From assembly GCF_039548895.1 (NCBI RefSeq), contig NZ_JBCLVG010000002.1: 64,000 nt of DNA; one strand, 5' to 3'. Positions 25,431-33,470 of this stretch are shown here, in pieces. The translations under genes were made by a program, and so were the position numbers. Each line of letters starts with the position of its first letter. The first letter of the stretch is position 1. Below the pieces are notes generated by a model. The model was not told where the DNA came from. It searched no databases and worked only from the letters and a program-made list of their open reading frames with translations. The stretch comes from Orlajensenia stereocauli (lineage in GTDB: Bacteria; Actinomycetota; Actinomycetes; Actinomycetales; Microbacteriaceae).

Positions 25431-26150
25431 ATGACCACCACCACCACCACCGCCGTCGCGACCAGCGGAACGGATGCGGCGACCCGGGCGCAGCTGACCG
25501 CCGGCGTGATCGCCGGACCGCTGTTCATCACCACGGCCCTGCTGCAGGCCGGTCTCCGGCCCGGATTCGATCTCACGCGGCATCCGATCAGCCTGCTCTC
25601 GCTCGGCGACCTGGGGTGGATCCAGATCGTCAACTTCATCGTCGCCGGCACGCTGCTCATCGTCTTCTCGCTCGGGTTGGCGCGCCGCCTGCGTCCCGGC
25701 GCCGCACGGCTGTGGGCGCCCATCCTGTTCGCGATCGGCGGCTTCGGCATGATCCTCGGCGGCGTCTTCCCGCCCGATGCCGCCCTCGGCTTCCCGGTCG
25801 GAGCACCGGAGGGCATCCCACCGAGCCTCAGCTTCCACGGCCTGATGCACGCCGTCGCACCGCCCGTCGCCTTCACCGCGATCGTCGCGGGCATCGCCGT
25901 GGCAGCTCGCCGCATCTGGCTCGATGGTCACCGTGGTGCCGCAGTACTCAGCTGGATCGCCGCCGGCGTCTGCTTCGTGCTGAGCCTGCCGGGCTGGCCG
26001 CTCTTCAGCATCCTGCTGCTGGTGGCCGTGGGCATCGGCCTGGGCTGGGTCTGCGGATACGCGATCTGGCTGCTGCGGACGGACGCTGCGCTTCGCCCGC
26101 GGACTGCATCCGGTACTCAGCGGACGGAGGTTCGCGGCACCGCCCGGTAG
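25431..26150 (+). CDS. DUF998 family membrane protein
   Basis: 239 residues with six predicted membrane spans. The GVIAGPLFITTALLQAGLRPGFDLTRHPISLLSLGD opening and the later GLMHAVAPPVAF histidine motif are typical of DUF998, a family of unknown function. AAGGAG lies 6 nt before ATG 25431, better than an ATG at 25416. The divergent ECF42-type promoter suggests it belongs to the regulon of the neighbouring sigma factor. Its 3' end overlaps the convergent repair gene by 34 nt. Confidence 0.85.
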   Translation: MTTTTTTAVATSGTDAATRAQLTAGVIAGPLFITTALLQAGLRPGFDLTRHPISLLSLGDLGWIQIVNFIVAGTLLIVFSLGLARRLRPGAARLWAPILFAIGGFGMILGGVFPPDAALGFPVGAPEGIPPSLSFHGLMHAVAPPVAFTAIVAGIAVAARRIWLDGHRGAAVLSWIAAGVCFVLSLPGWPLFSILLLVAVGIGLGWVCGYAIWLLRTDAALRPRTASGTQRTEVRGTAR

Positions 26151-26878
26151 TGCGCCCGCTGCTCGGGAGTGAGGTGCTCGGTGGCGTAGGAGAGCGCCGT
26201 GCGCGGCATCCGCCCGGCGTACTCGTCGAGGAAACCGATCAGCAGCTCCCGGTCGACGCGCTTGCCGACCTCGCGCAGCATCCAGCCGACGGCCTTGTGC
26301 ATGAGGTCCTCGCTGTCTCCGAGCAGCATCGGCGCCAGCTCCAGCGTCGTCGACGCATCGCCCCGGTTGATGAAGCCCTGCGTCGTGATGATCGCCACCC
26401 GTCGCTCCCACAACAGGGGACTCGTGGCGAGCTCGAACAGCACGTCACGCGGGCGATCGAAGAGCCAGCCGCCGAGGATGACGCCGGCCGAGGAGTCGAC
26501 CAGGTCCCAGTTATTCACCCGGCCGCGGCGCACCGTCGCGAGGTACCAGTCCGCGAGGTCGTCGCGCAGCGAATCATCGATCCCGGCCGGACGCGAGGCC
26601 CGCTCGAAGAGGTTGCCGGCGATGATCAGGCCGGTCAGCCTGTGCTCGTGCACCTCGGAGTCGAGCAGGATGTCGAGCTCCGACACGGGCAACGACGGGA
26701 ACTGCTTCGCCACACGACGCTGGGCCGGAACCGTGATGCCGATGAAGACATCGCCCGCGCCGTACTGCCCGGGCGCCGTCTTGAAGAAGCCCTGGCTGCC
26801 GGCGGCGCGCTCGGGATCGGCGAGCTCGGCGAGCGCGGAAACCGCGACGGCCGCGGTCTGGGATGCAGCATCCGTCAT
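26117..26878 (-). CDS. DNA alkylation repair protein (AlkD-like HEAT-repeat)
   Basis: 253 residues, mostly helical, with the AlkD-like pattern: GVPAQRR-like VPAQRRVAKQFPSL, HEHRLTGLIIAGNLFERA, NNWDLVDSSAGVILGGWLFDRP, and LWERRVAIITTQGFINRGDASTTLELAPMLLGDSEDLMHKAVGWMLREVGKR. The WD of NNWDLVD and the WMLRE helix hold the residues known to contact DNA in AlkD glycosylases. It would excise alkylated bases. ATG 26878 has TAGAGT 8 nt upstream, so a very short leader is likely. Confidence 0.9.
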   Translation of the reverse strand: MTDAASQTAAVAVSALAELADPERAAGSQGFFKTAPGQYGAGDVFIGITVPAQRRVAKQFPSLPVSELDILLDSEVHEHRLTGLIIAGNLFERASRPAGIDDSLRDDLADWYLATVRRGRVNNWDLVDSSAGVILGGWLFDRPRDVLFELATSPLLWERRVAIITTQGFINRGDASTTLELAPMLLGDSEDLMHKAVGWMLREVGKRVDRELLIGFLDEYAGRMPRTALSYATEHLTPEQRAHYRAVPRTSVR

Positions 26879-26944
26879 GGAAGCGGACTCTACCGCTGGC
26901 GGATGACGCACCGCAGTCCGCGGCCGTCGAGAAGGTGGTGCCGG

Positions 26945-27460
26945 CTAGCGAGCGGTCGGCGCCTCGGGAGCGTTGGGCTCGGTCGGCTCTGCCGGGTCGG
27001 CCGCGGGCTCGGTCACGATGACGGGCTCGGCGTGAACGGGAGCGGTGGACGCAGCGGCAGCCGGCGCAGCGGCAGCAGGCGCAGCGGCCCGGTTCAGCTC
27101 GAGCTCGTCGATGCCGTCGACGTCGTCATCGTCGAGGAACTCCTCGTCGAGGATGACGTCTTCGATCACGGCGTCACGACGGAAGCCGTTGAGGCCGATG
27201 AGGATGCCGATCGCGGCGAGCGAGATGACGACGCCGATGATGCCGGCCGAGAGGATGGCGGACGCGACACCGATGGCGGACTGGCCGCCGTAGACGTCGG
27301 TCGCCGTCGCGGTCTGGCTCTCGAGGGCCTTGCTGAGGTCGGCCAGGCCGGTCGTCGTCTGCACGTAGCCCACCACGACGGCCACGAGCGCGAGCACGAG
27401 GGTGATGATCGGCAGGGCGAGCTTGGCGGGCGAGATGCTGCTGGAGCGGGGAGTTGACAC
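26945..27460 (-). CDS. Small two-span membrane protein of unknown function
   Basis: 171 residues: two membrane segments (LALPIITLVLALVAVVVGYV and SAILSAGIIGVVISLAAIGILIG) separated by a short outer loop, then an acidic cytoplasmic tail (EDVILDEEFLDDDDVDGIDE) and an Ala/Pro/Glu-rich low-complexity end. I do not recognise it. GTG 27460 has GAGG 8 nt upstream, and TAACGT at 27509-27504 is a candidate -10. The 273-nt gap to the next gene is a divergent promoter region; TAGCCT at 27679-27684 suits the other gene. Confidence 0.65.
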   Translation of the reverse strand: MSTPRSSSISPAKLALPIITLVLALVAVVVGYVQTTTGLADLSKALESQTATATDVYGGQSAIGVASAILSAGIIGVVISLAAIGILIGLNGFRRDAVIEDVILDEEFLDDDDVDGIDELELNRAAAPAAAAPAAAASTAPVHAEPVIVTEPAADPAEPTEPNAPEAPTAR

Positions 27461-27733
27461 GGAACGAACCTCTGACTTCTTCGAAGGGTTGTGGATGCGC
27501 GCCACGTTAGGCACGCTCGCTATGACCAGCCTATGAGCAAGCTGTGAAGGGACCCGGCCATAACCGCAGATGACGTGCTGCGGCATCCGTTGCGCCGGGT
27601 AGCGGGAATCTGCTCGGCAGCAGGAACCCACGCAGCAAAGCCGCGTCGGCCCTCAAGAAAACGGCCGGTCAGCCCGTCTAGCCTTGGTGAAGCGGGGATT
27701 CCCTCGCGCGCCAAGAGGGATCGGAGGTTCACA

Positions 27734-29176
27734 TTGTCCAACGCCACGCTGTCAACGCAGGCCGTCATCGGAGAGCCCGAGGTTCTCGAGGATGTGCGCC
27801 ACCTCGCCGCGGAGGTCGAGACCCATCCCGCCTGGCTCCGCCTCAAGGACGCCGCCACCACGCTGCAGACGCTGCAGGTGAAGGACGGGTCGGTTCCCGA
27901 TGCCGACAGCCACGCGCACGCGCACGGCCTGGTGTCGATGCTCACCAGCGCCGTCACCGAGCTCGCTCCGGCCTTCCCGCACGACGCCGCCTACCTCGAC
28001 GCCCTCGTCGTCGACTTCGACCGCTGGGCGAGCGACGGATTCGGAGTACCCGACTTCCACGACTCGCTGATGGCGTTCCAGCCGCAGCAGCACCGTATCG
28101 ATGGACTGCGCCACCTCGTGGTCTTCCCTATGTACACGCAGAACGGCTCGACGAACCGCTTCGTCGAGGCGGTGCTCGTCGAGGTCATCTGGCCCGAGTT
28201 CATCGCGGCGCTCGAGGCAGGCGACTACGGCAACAAGCTGTTCGTGCCCATCCGCTTCGTCGACTTCACCCCGGGCTACGACACCAACTCGGCGGTGCTG
28301 TTCCCCGAGACCGTCGCCATGCGCGCCATCCCGACGTTCACGTGGGGTGCGATCTTCCAGGACCGCGAGGCGGCACGCTACCGCCGTGTCGTGCGGGCGG
28401 CATCCGAGATCACCAAGCTCGACCTGCCCGAGGACGCCGCAGCCATGCTCGACGACCAGCGGCTCACGGAGGAGACCTTCGTGATGTGGGACCTCATCCA
28501 CGACCGCACGCACATGCGCGGCGACCTGCCGTTCGACCCGTTCATGATCAAGCAGCGGATGCCGTTCTTCCTGTACTCGCTCGAGGAACTGCGCTGCGAC
28601 CTGACAGCGTTCCGCGAGTCGGTGAAGATCACGCGGGAGCTGCGTGCCCGCGTCGCCCAGGGTGAGACCCTCGGCGAGCTCGAGGCCGAGACCCTGCACC
28701 ACTCCACGCTGGTGCAGTACGCGGTGATCTTCGACCGCATCTTCCGCTTCGCCATCACCGGTTCTCGGGTGCGCAACTACGACGGGCTCGGCGGCCAGCT
28801 GCTGTTCGCCTGGCTGCACCAGCACCACGTGCTGCACTGGACCGACACCCAGCTCGCCTTCGACTGGGAGGCCGTTCCGGATGCCGTCGTCGCACTGGGC
28901 GACGCCATCGACGAGCTCTACTGGAAGTCGATCGACCGCCCGAAGACGGCCCACTGGCTCGCGGCGTACGACCTCGTGGCCGGCGTGCTCACGCCGAACC
29001 CGGCGTCGAACTGGGCGCGCGGGCTGCCGCTCGAGGTGCTTGCCGGTGCTCCGAAGGGCTACACCGATCTCGTGCTCGACGACGAGTTCCCGCTGTCGAT
29101 GTTCTTCGAGGCCCTCGACAAGAAGATGAAGACCGTCATCGAGTCGACCGTCGGGATCACGGGCGCGACGGCGTAG
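27734..29176 (+). CDS. DUF6421-type protein, possible zincin-like metalloprotein
   Basis: 480 residues, soluble, resembling an actinobacterial family I know as DUF6421. I chose TTG 27734 because GGAGG lies 6 nt upstream and the frame before it is not coding-like. Near the middle is DLIHDRTHMRGDLPFDPF with an HDxxH motif at 256-260, and 24 residues later SLEELRCDLTAF. The arrangement resembles the HExxH plus EExRxD ligand pattern of some zinc peptidases, with Asp in place of Glu. Function unknown. A palindromic repeat separates it from the convergent peptidase gene. Confidence 0.75.
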   Translation: MSNATLSTQAVIGEPEVLEDVRHLAAEVETHPAWLRLKDAATTLQTLQVKDGSVPDADSHAHAHGLVSMLTSAVTELAPAFPHDAAYLDALVVDFDRWASDGFGVPDFHDSLMAFQPQQHRIDGLRHLVVFPMYTQNGSTNRFVEAVLVEVIWPEFIAALEAGDYGNKLFVPIRFVDFTPGYDTNSAVLFPETVAMRAIPTFTWGAIFQDREAARYRRVVRAASEITKLDLPEDAAAMLDDQRLTEETFVMWDLIHDRTHMRGDLPFDPFMIKQRMPFFLYSLEELRCDLTAFRESVKITRELRARVAQGETLGELEAETLHHSTLVQYAVIFDRIFRFAITGSRVRNYDGLGGQLLFAWLHQHHVLHWTDTQLAFDWEAVPDAVVALGDAIDELYWKSIDRPKTAHWLAAYDLVAGVLTPNPASNWARGLPLEVLAGAPKGYTDLVLDDEFPLSMFFEALDKKMKTVIESTVGITGATA

Positions 29177-29192
29177 AGCCCGATTGCTCACC

Positions 29193-29277
29193 CGCTCGCT
29201 GAGGGCCGAGCGAAGCGACCGCCCGAAGCGCAGTCAGAGCGCTTCGACCGCGGACTTCGTCCGGGCCTCAGCGAGCG
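29193..29277. repeat. Palindromic repeat, CGCTCGCTGAGG family, copy with both ends
   Basis: CGCTCGCTGAGG (29193-29204) and CCTCAGCGAGCG (29266-29277) form a perfect 12-bp outer stem; inside, GAAGCGC and GCGCTTC form a second stem. The 85-nt element fills the gap between two convergent genes and may terminate both. Related copies are at 33380, 35584, 53032, 61758 and, in part, 23472. Confidence 0.85.
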
Positions 29278-29280
29278 GAT

Positions 29281-31476
29281 CTAACCTCGGCGCTGCTCGG
29301 GGTGCGAGGGCGCCAGCAGCTTGGTCGGAGCGTCAGGCGCCTCGAACGTGCGGGCGTCGGATGCCGCATCCGGAGCCGCGGGCTTCTCGCCTGTGAACAG
29401 CCAGTCGTCGAAGAAGGCGCCCAGGTCGGTGCCCGAGATCGATTCGGCGAGCGCGATGAACTGCGCCGTCGTGCCGTTGCCGCCGGACTTGACGTGCGCC
29501 CAGGTCTGCACGATGTCGAAGAAGTCCTCGTCGCCGACGGTCTGCCGCAGAGCCTGAAGGGTCATCGCACCGCGGTCGTAGACGGCTCCGTCGAAGATGG
29601 CGTCGGGGCCGGGGTCGCCGATCGTCAGGGTCCAGAAGTCGTCATCGGCCGGTGCCGAGTAGAGGTCGTCGAAGTACGCCTGCGGATCGGCGTAGCCCTC
29701 GTACTCTGCCCACAGCCATTCGGCGTAGGTGGCGAAGCCCTCGTTCAACCAGATGTCGCTCCAGCGCTTCAGCGCCACGTCGTCGCCGAACCACTGGTGC
29801 GCCAGCTCGTGCACGACCACGCCGTCGCCCTGCTCCGGAGAACCGCTGAAGAAGGACTGGTCGTAGATCGGGCGGGTCTGGTTCTCCAGCGCGAAGCCGA
29901 GTCCCTCGAAGTCGTCGACGATGCCGCCGGCCTCGTCGAACGGATAGGGACCGAACTGCTGCTCGAGGAAGGCGATGACCTCGGGCTCGCGAGCGAGGCT
30001 CGACCTCACCTGGTCGCCGATCGGCGCCGGTCCGTCACTCGTCGCGATCCAGTCGTTGAGGTTGCCCGGGCTGCCCTCTGGCGCGCCCGGCACCGTCCAG
30101 CCGTCGAACGGGTCGGCATCAGCCTCGAACGAGGTCGCGCCCTGGCCGCCGGGGCCGGTGACGTCGTCGATGGCGACGCCGTCTCCCTGGAAGGTGTAGT
30201 CGCTGACGGAGGCGATGGAGAGGTCGACCGACTGACCGGCGTAGTCAGCGAGGTCGATCGTCCAGAGCTCCCAGCCCTCGCCCGACCCCGTCGCAGCCGA
30301 CCAGGTGCCGGTGGACCCGGCGGGCAGGCAGGCTTCGCCCGTCCCGTCGTCGCCGAGGTAGTGGCCGAGGAACGGATGCTGCGCCAGCAGGTCGGCACAG
30401 CCGGAGTTGCCGGCATCCATCGTCGTGATCCCGCTCTGCTCGGGCAGGGTGGTCCAGTCGTCGGTTCCGGTCGGAGCGGCCTCGACGAAGGTGAAGTCCC
30501 AGCCCTCCTCGACTGAGCGGTCCATCCAGAAGCTCAGCGAGCCTCCGGCGGCGGGCACAGCGATCGTGCGGCTGAGTCGCTTGTAGGCGTCGTCGGCCTT
30601 CTGGGTGTACGCGAAGGCGGTGCCCGTGCGCGGCGTGACTGTCGGTGCGAACAGGTCGGGGTCGATCGCGTCGAGGTAGTGGATACCGTCGACATCGCGT
30701 TCGTCGATGTCGAACTGGCCGATGGTGGCCGTGGCCAGGTAGCTGGCCATCGGCTCGTCGACGTTCCAGATCCATTGGTCCTTGCTGCCGATGCGGCCGT
30801 GCCCCAGCAGCTTGCCGTTCGACAGCGCCTCGACCCCTCGCGGAACCGTGATGCGGATGGAGTACAGCGCCTTGTCGGCGGGGTGGTCGTTCGAGGGGAA
30901 CCAGCTCGCCGCCACGAACGGCTGGCCGGCGACGAGGGTGCCGTCGTCGGTGTTGTAGAAACCGGCGTTGCCGAGCACGGAGTCCTCGTAGATCTGCGGC
31001 ACTCCCGCGTAGGAGACGGTCGTGAAGAACGGCAGTCCCTTGCGGAGTGCCGAGGCCGGCGTGACCACGAGCTCATCACCCGAGCGCTTCCACGTGGCCT
31101 TGCGGCCGTTCACGGTTATGGACTTCACGGTCAACCCGTGCAGGTCGAGGTCGAAGCGACTGAGGTTCTGGGTCGCCTTCGCCGTGATGAGTGCGTGGCC
31201 CGTGAGCACATCCGTCGCCGGCACGTAGTCGACGTTCAGGCCGTAGTGCTTCACGTCGTAGCCGCCGTTGCCCGACAGCGGGAAGTAGGGATCGCCGATT
31301 CCCGGGGCGCCGGGACTCGGCTTCGCAGCGGCCGGAGGAGCCGCGGGAACAGCGGAGGCCGCCAGCGCCGGCGTGGCGGCCAGCACGACTCCGGCGAGGA
31401 GGGCGATGAGGGGAAGAGAGCGGTGCGACACGGGAGAACCTCGCAGTCGAAGGGTAGGAGGACCGTACCTGCCCAT
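29281..31476 (-). CDS. Secreted M1-family metallopeptidase with an inserted domain
   Basis: 731 residues. A signal peptide ends ATPALA near residue 39. The N-terminal beta domain (GYDVKHYGLNVDYVPATDVLTGHALITAKA) is followed by an extra domain at about 303-485 (SFWMDRSVEEGWDFTFVEA ... SVDLSIASVSDYTFQGDGVAIDDV), resembling a jelly-roll such as in immune-inhibitor-A peptidases. The catalytic domain follows: GFALENQTR in place of GAMEN, HELAHQW with the zinc site at 556-560, and Glu579 in WLNEGFATY. AGGAGGG lies 6 nt before ATG 31476; an in-frame GTG at 31431 is the alternative. The short C-terminus lacks the usual aminopeptidase N helical domain. Confidence 0.9.
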   Translation of the reverse strand: MGRYGPPTLRLRGSPVSHRSLPLIALLAGVVLAATPALAASAVPAAPPAAAKPSPGAPGIGDPYFPLSGNGGYDVKHYGLNVDYVPATDVLTGHALITAKATQNLSRFDLDLHGLTVKSITVNGRKATWKRSGDELVVTPASALRKGLPFFTTVSYAGVPQIYEDSVLGNAGFYNTDDGTLVAGQPFVAASWFPSNDHPADKALYSIRITVPRGVEALSNGKLLGHGRIGSKDQWIWNVDEPMASYLATATIGQFDIDERDVDGIHYLDAIDPDLFAPTVTPRTGTAFAYTQKADDAYKRLSRTIAVPAAGGSLSFWMDRSVEEGWDFTFVEAAPTGTDDWTTLPEQSGITTMDAGNSGCADLLAQHPFLGHYLGDDGTGEACLPAGSTGTWSAATGSGEGWELWTIDLADYAGQSVDLSIASVSDYTFQGDGVAIDDVTGPGGQGATSFEADADPFDGWTVPGAPEGSPGNLNDWIATSDGPAPIGDQVRSSLAREPEVIAFLEQQFGPYPFDEAGGIVDDFEGLGFALENQTRPIYDQSFFSGSPEQGDGVVVHELAHQWFGDDVALKRWSDIWLNEGFATYAEWLWAEYEGYADPQAYFDDLYSAPADDDFWTLTIGDPGPDAIFDGAVYDRGAMTLQALRQTVGDEDFFDIVQTWAHVKSGGNGTTAQFIALAESISGTDLGAFFDDWLFTGEKPAAPDAASDARTFEAPDAPTKLLAPSHPEQRRG

Positions 31477-31487
31477 GGTGGCCCTCC

Positions 31488-31500
31488 TGAGGAATCCTCA
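31488..31500. promoter_or_regulatory. Small palindrome next to the M1 peptidase ribosome site
   Basis: TGAGGA-A-TCCTCA (31488-31500) is a perfect 6-1-6 palindrome. It ends 1 nt before the AGGAGGG Shine-Dalgarno of the peptidase and lies in the 44-nt gap after the MFS gene. It could be an operator or an RNA hairpin next to the ribosome site. Confidence 0.3.
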
Positions 31501-31520
31501 CAAGGGGCGACGTCGAGTCG

Positions 31521-32822
31521 TCACGCCGTGGCGTCGGCTCCGGACTCCGGGGCTGCGCCAGGATCGGCATCCGTCAGCGCGACCGCGGTGTCGGACGGAT
31601 CATGCTGCGCCCGGCTCGCGAACAGGAACGGCAGGGCGGCGAGCTCGATGACGCCGCCGATCACCAGCGATGTTCCGTAGCCCCACAGGTCGGCAGCGCG
31701 ACCGAGGGCCGGCTGGATGACAACGCCACCGGCGCTGCCGAACAGCGAGTCGAAGGAGAGCACGGTGGCGCGCTGCTTCGACGGGATCATGCCGTTGAGG
31801 TAGGCCTGGCGTACCGGTCCCACCACGGCGAACACGAAGCCCCACAGCACCAGCAGGAGGAGCGCCAGCCAGAACATCTGGTTGAGCCCGAGGGCGATGA
31901 GCGCCAGCACGCTGCCGACGGATGCCGAGATCACGACGGTCGTGCGCCTGCGGAACAGGGTGCGCACGCGGGGAGCGAGCACTCCTCCAGCCACCTGGGC
32001 GAGCGACAAGATCGCCGCGGCGAGCCCGGCGATGCCGTAGGCCGTGGTATCGCCGTAGAGCTCGAGCAGGTAGGGCTGCAGGGCGTAGAACGCGTAGATT
32101 CCGACGCCCGAGGCGAACGGGGCGGCCAGGATCATGTAGCGCACCGAGCGCTTCTTGAGGCCGTACTCGACCGACGCCCTCAACACGGTGCGCGTGGCCT
32201 TGATCGGCCCCTCCGAGCGGTCGGGAGTGAAGCCGAGGTCCTTCATCACCAGAGCGGCGATGACGAACATCACGACGAGCACGGCCGCCCTCAGCACGAA
32301 CGGCACACCCAGATTCGTCAGCTGCGCGATGACGCCGCCGAGCACCGAACCCGTGAACATGGCGACGCCCGTGACGACGAGCCCTCGGCCGAAGACCGCC
32401 TCGAGCGAGCCCGTGAAGCCGACGGAGGTGAGCGCGTCGACGAGCCACGCCTCGACGGCGCCCGAGAAGAAGGTGAAGCCCAGGCCGAGCAGCACCGACA
32501 CGATGGCCCACCACACGAAGGGCGCGTGCCAGACCCACAGCATCCAGTACAGAGCCGTGGTGACGGCGAGCGTGACAGTACCGAGCAGGTAGGACGCCTT
32601 GCGACCCACGGTGTCGGCCACGACACCCGTCGGCACCTCGAACAGCACCATTCCGGCCGTGAAAAAGGCGTTCGCGGCGAAAGCCTCGAAGTTGGTGAGT
32701 CCAGCGTCGAGAAGGAACAGCGTGTTGATGCCCCAGATGAGCGAAGCGGCCAACGTGTTGCCGAGCATCAGCACCAGGTAGATGCGCTGGACGCGGCGGG
32801 CGGCGGGGTTCATCCTGCCCAT
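31521..32822 (-). CDS. MFS transporter
   Basis: 433 residues with twelve predicted membrane spans. VLFEVPTGVVADTVGRKASYLLG is the MFS loop 2-3 motif near residue 55, and a central cytoplasmic loop (KDLGFTPDRSEGPIKATRTVLR) separates the halves. It resembles drug or sugar exporters; substrate unknown. The start may be ATG 32822 (GGAGG, 3-nt spacer) or ATG 32813. It lies 44 nt upstream of the M1 peptidase and may share its transcript. The minus-strand frame stays open far upstream, but that part is antisense to the histidine kinase gene. Confidence 0.88.
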   Translation of the reverse strand: MGRMNPAARRVQRIYLVLMLGNTLAASLIWGINTLFLLDAGLTNFEAFAANAFFTAGMVLFEVPTGVVADTVGRKASYLLGTVTLAVTTALYWMLWVWHAPFVWWAIVSVLLGLGFTFFSGAVEAWLVDALTSVGFTGSLEAVFGRGLVVTGVAMFTGSVLGGVIAQLTNLGVPFVLRAAVLVVMFVIAALVMKDLGFTPDRSEGPIKATRTVLRASVEYGLKKRSVRYMILAAPFASGVGIYAFYALQPYLLELYGDTTAYGIAGLAAAILSLAQVAGGVLAPRVRTLFRRRTTVVISASVGSVLALIALGLNQMFWLALLLLVLWGFVFAVVGPVRQAYLNGMIPSKQRATVLSFDSLFGSAGGVVIQPALGRAADLWGYGTSLVIGGVIELAALPFLFASRAQHDPSDTAVALTDADPGAAPESGADATA

Positions 32823-32828
32823 AGTCCT

Positions 32829-32890
32829 CCCGACCTGCCCACTTCCGCTAGTACCAGGCCGTCGCGACCAGCGGAAGTGGGCAGGTCGGG
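32829..32890. repeat. Long inverted repeat, CCACTTCCGCTAGT core (hairpin)
   Basis: Two 21-nt arms (32829-32849 and 32870-32890) pair perfectly, with further pairing towards the loop after one mismatch. The left arm reads CTGCCCACTTCCGCT and the right AGCGGAAGTGGGCAG in the shared core, nearly identical to the hairpin at 41259-41316. It lies between divergent genes, 6 nt upstream of the MFS start, so it probably overlaps that promoter region. Confidence 0.85.
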
Positions 32891-32975
32891 GGAGCTCGGG
32901 CGACCCGGGACTCGGACGCGCCACGGGGCCGAGACTGCGTAGCGCACGCGGGCGTCGAACCGCTACCGTCATCCC

Positions 32976-33365
32976 ATGGTGCGAATCCTCATCCGTGCGG
33001 CGATCTTCCTCGGGAGCGCGGCCCTCGGCCTGCTTGTGGCCTCCCTGATCATCCCCGAGTTCCACCTGCACACCGCCGGATTCTTCGTCGCCATCGTGGT
33101 GTTCGCCCTGGTGCAGGCAGGCCTCGAATGGCTCGTGCGCAAGCTGACGACGCGGCAGGCTCCGGTGATCGCGGGCATCGCCGGCCTGCTGTCGACCTTC
33201 ATCGCGCTGCTGGTGGCGTCTCTGTTCACCGACGGGCTCAGCTTCGACGGCGTCTTCGCGTGGATCCTCGCGACCGTCATCGTGTGGGTCATCACCGCAC
33301 TGGCGACCTGGCTGCTGCTCAAGTACGTGCTGCCGGCGCCGGAGGCGCGCGCCGCCAGTCGCTGA
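32976..33365 (+). CDS. Small four-span membrane protein (phage-holin-4-like family)
   Basis: 129 residues with four membrane segments: ILIRAAIFLGSAALGLLVASLII, TAGFFVAIVVFALVQAGLEWLV, APVIAGIAGLLSTFIALLVASLF and GVFAWILATVIVWVITALATWLLL. The size and layout match small proteins usually annotated as phage holin family, though nothing here suggests a phage. Role unknown. Probably leaderless: TACCGT at 32964-32969 is 6 nt before the ATG. The stop codon is within GTCGCTGAG, a repeat-end sequence. Confidence 0.65.
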   Translation: MVRILIRAAIFLGSAALGLLVASLIIPEFHLHTAGFFVAIVVFALVQAGLEWLVRKLTTRQAPVIAGIAGLLSTFIALLVASLFTDGLSFDGVFAWILATVIVWVITALATWLLLKYVLPAPEARAASR

Positions 33366-33379
33366 GTCCGCGACGGACC

Positions 33380-33417
33380 CGCTCGCTGAGGCCCGACGAG
33401 GTCGCGGCCGAACCGCC
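33380..33417. repeat. Half-copy of the CGCTCGCTGAGG palindromic family
   Basis: CGCTCGCTGAGGCCCG begins at 33380 and is followed by the internal ACGAGGTCG and GGCCGAACCGCC boxes, matching the left half of the copy at 35584. The right half is missing. A second GTCGCTGAG overlaps the stop codon of the preceding gene. It fills most of the 105-nt gap before the histidine kinase. Confidence 0.65.
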
Positions 33418-33470
33418 GTCTCCCCCGTGCGACGGATGGCACCCCCTCGCCGTTTCGCTAGCGTGATGGC

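Noticed and set aside
32976..33365. Holin-like gene as a sign of a prophage
   Set aside because: The flanking genes are ordinary chromosomal genes and no lysin, capsid or integrase is present.
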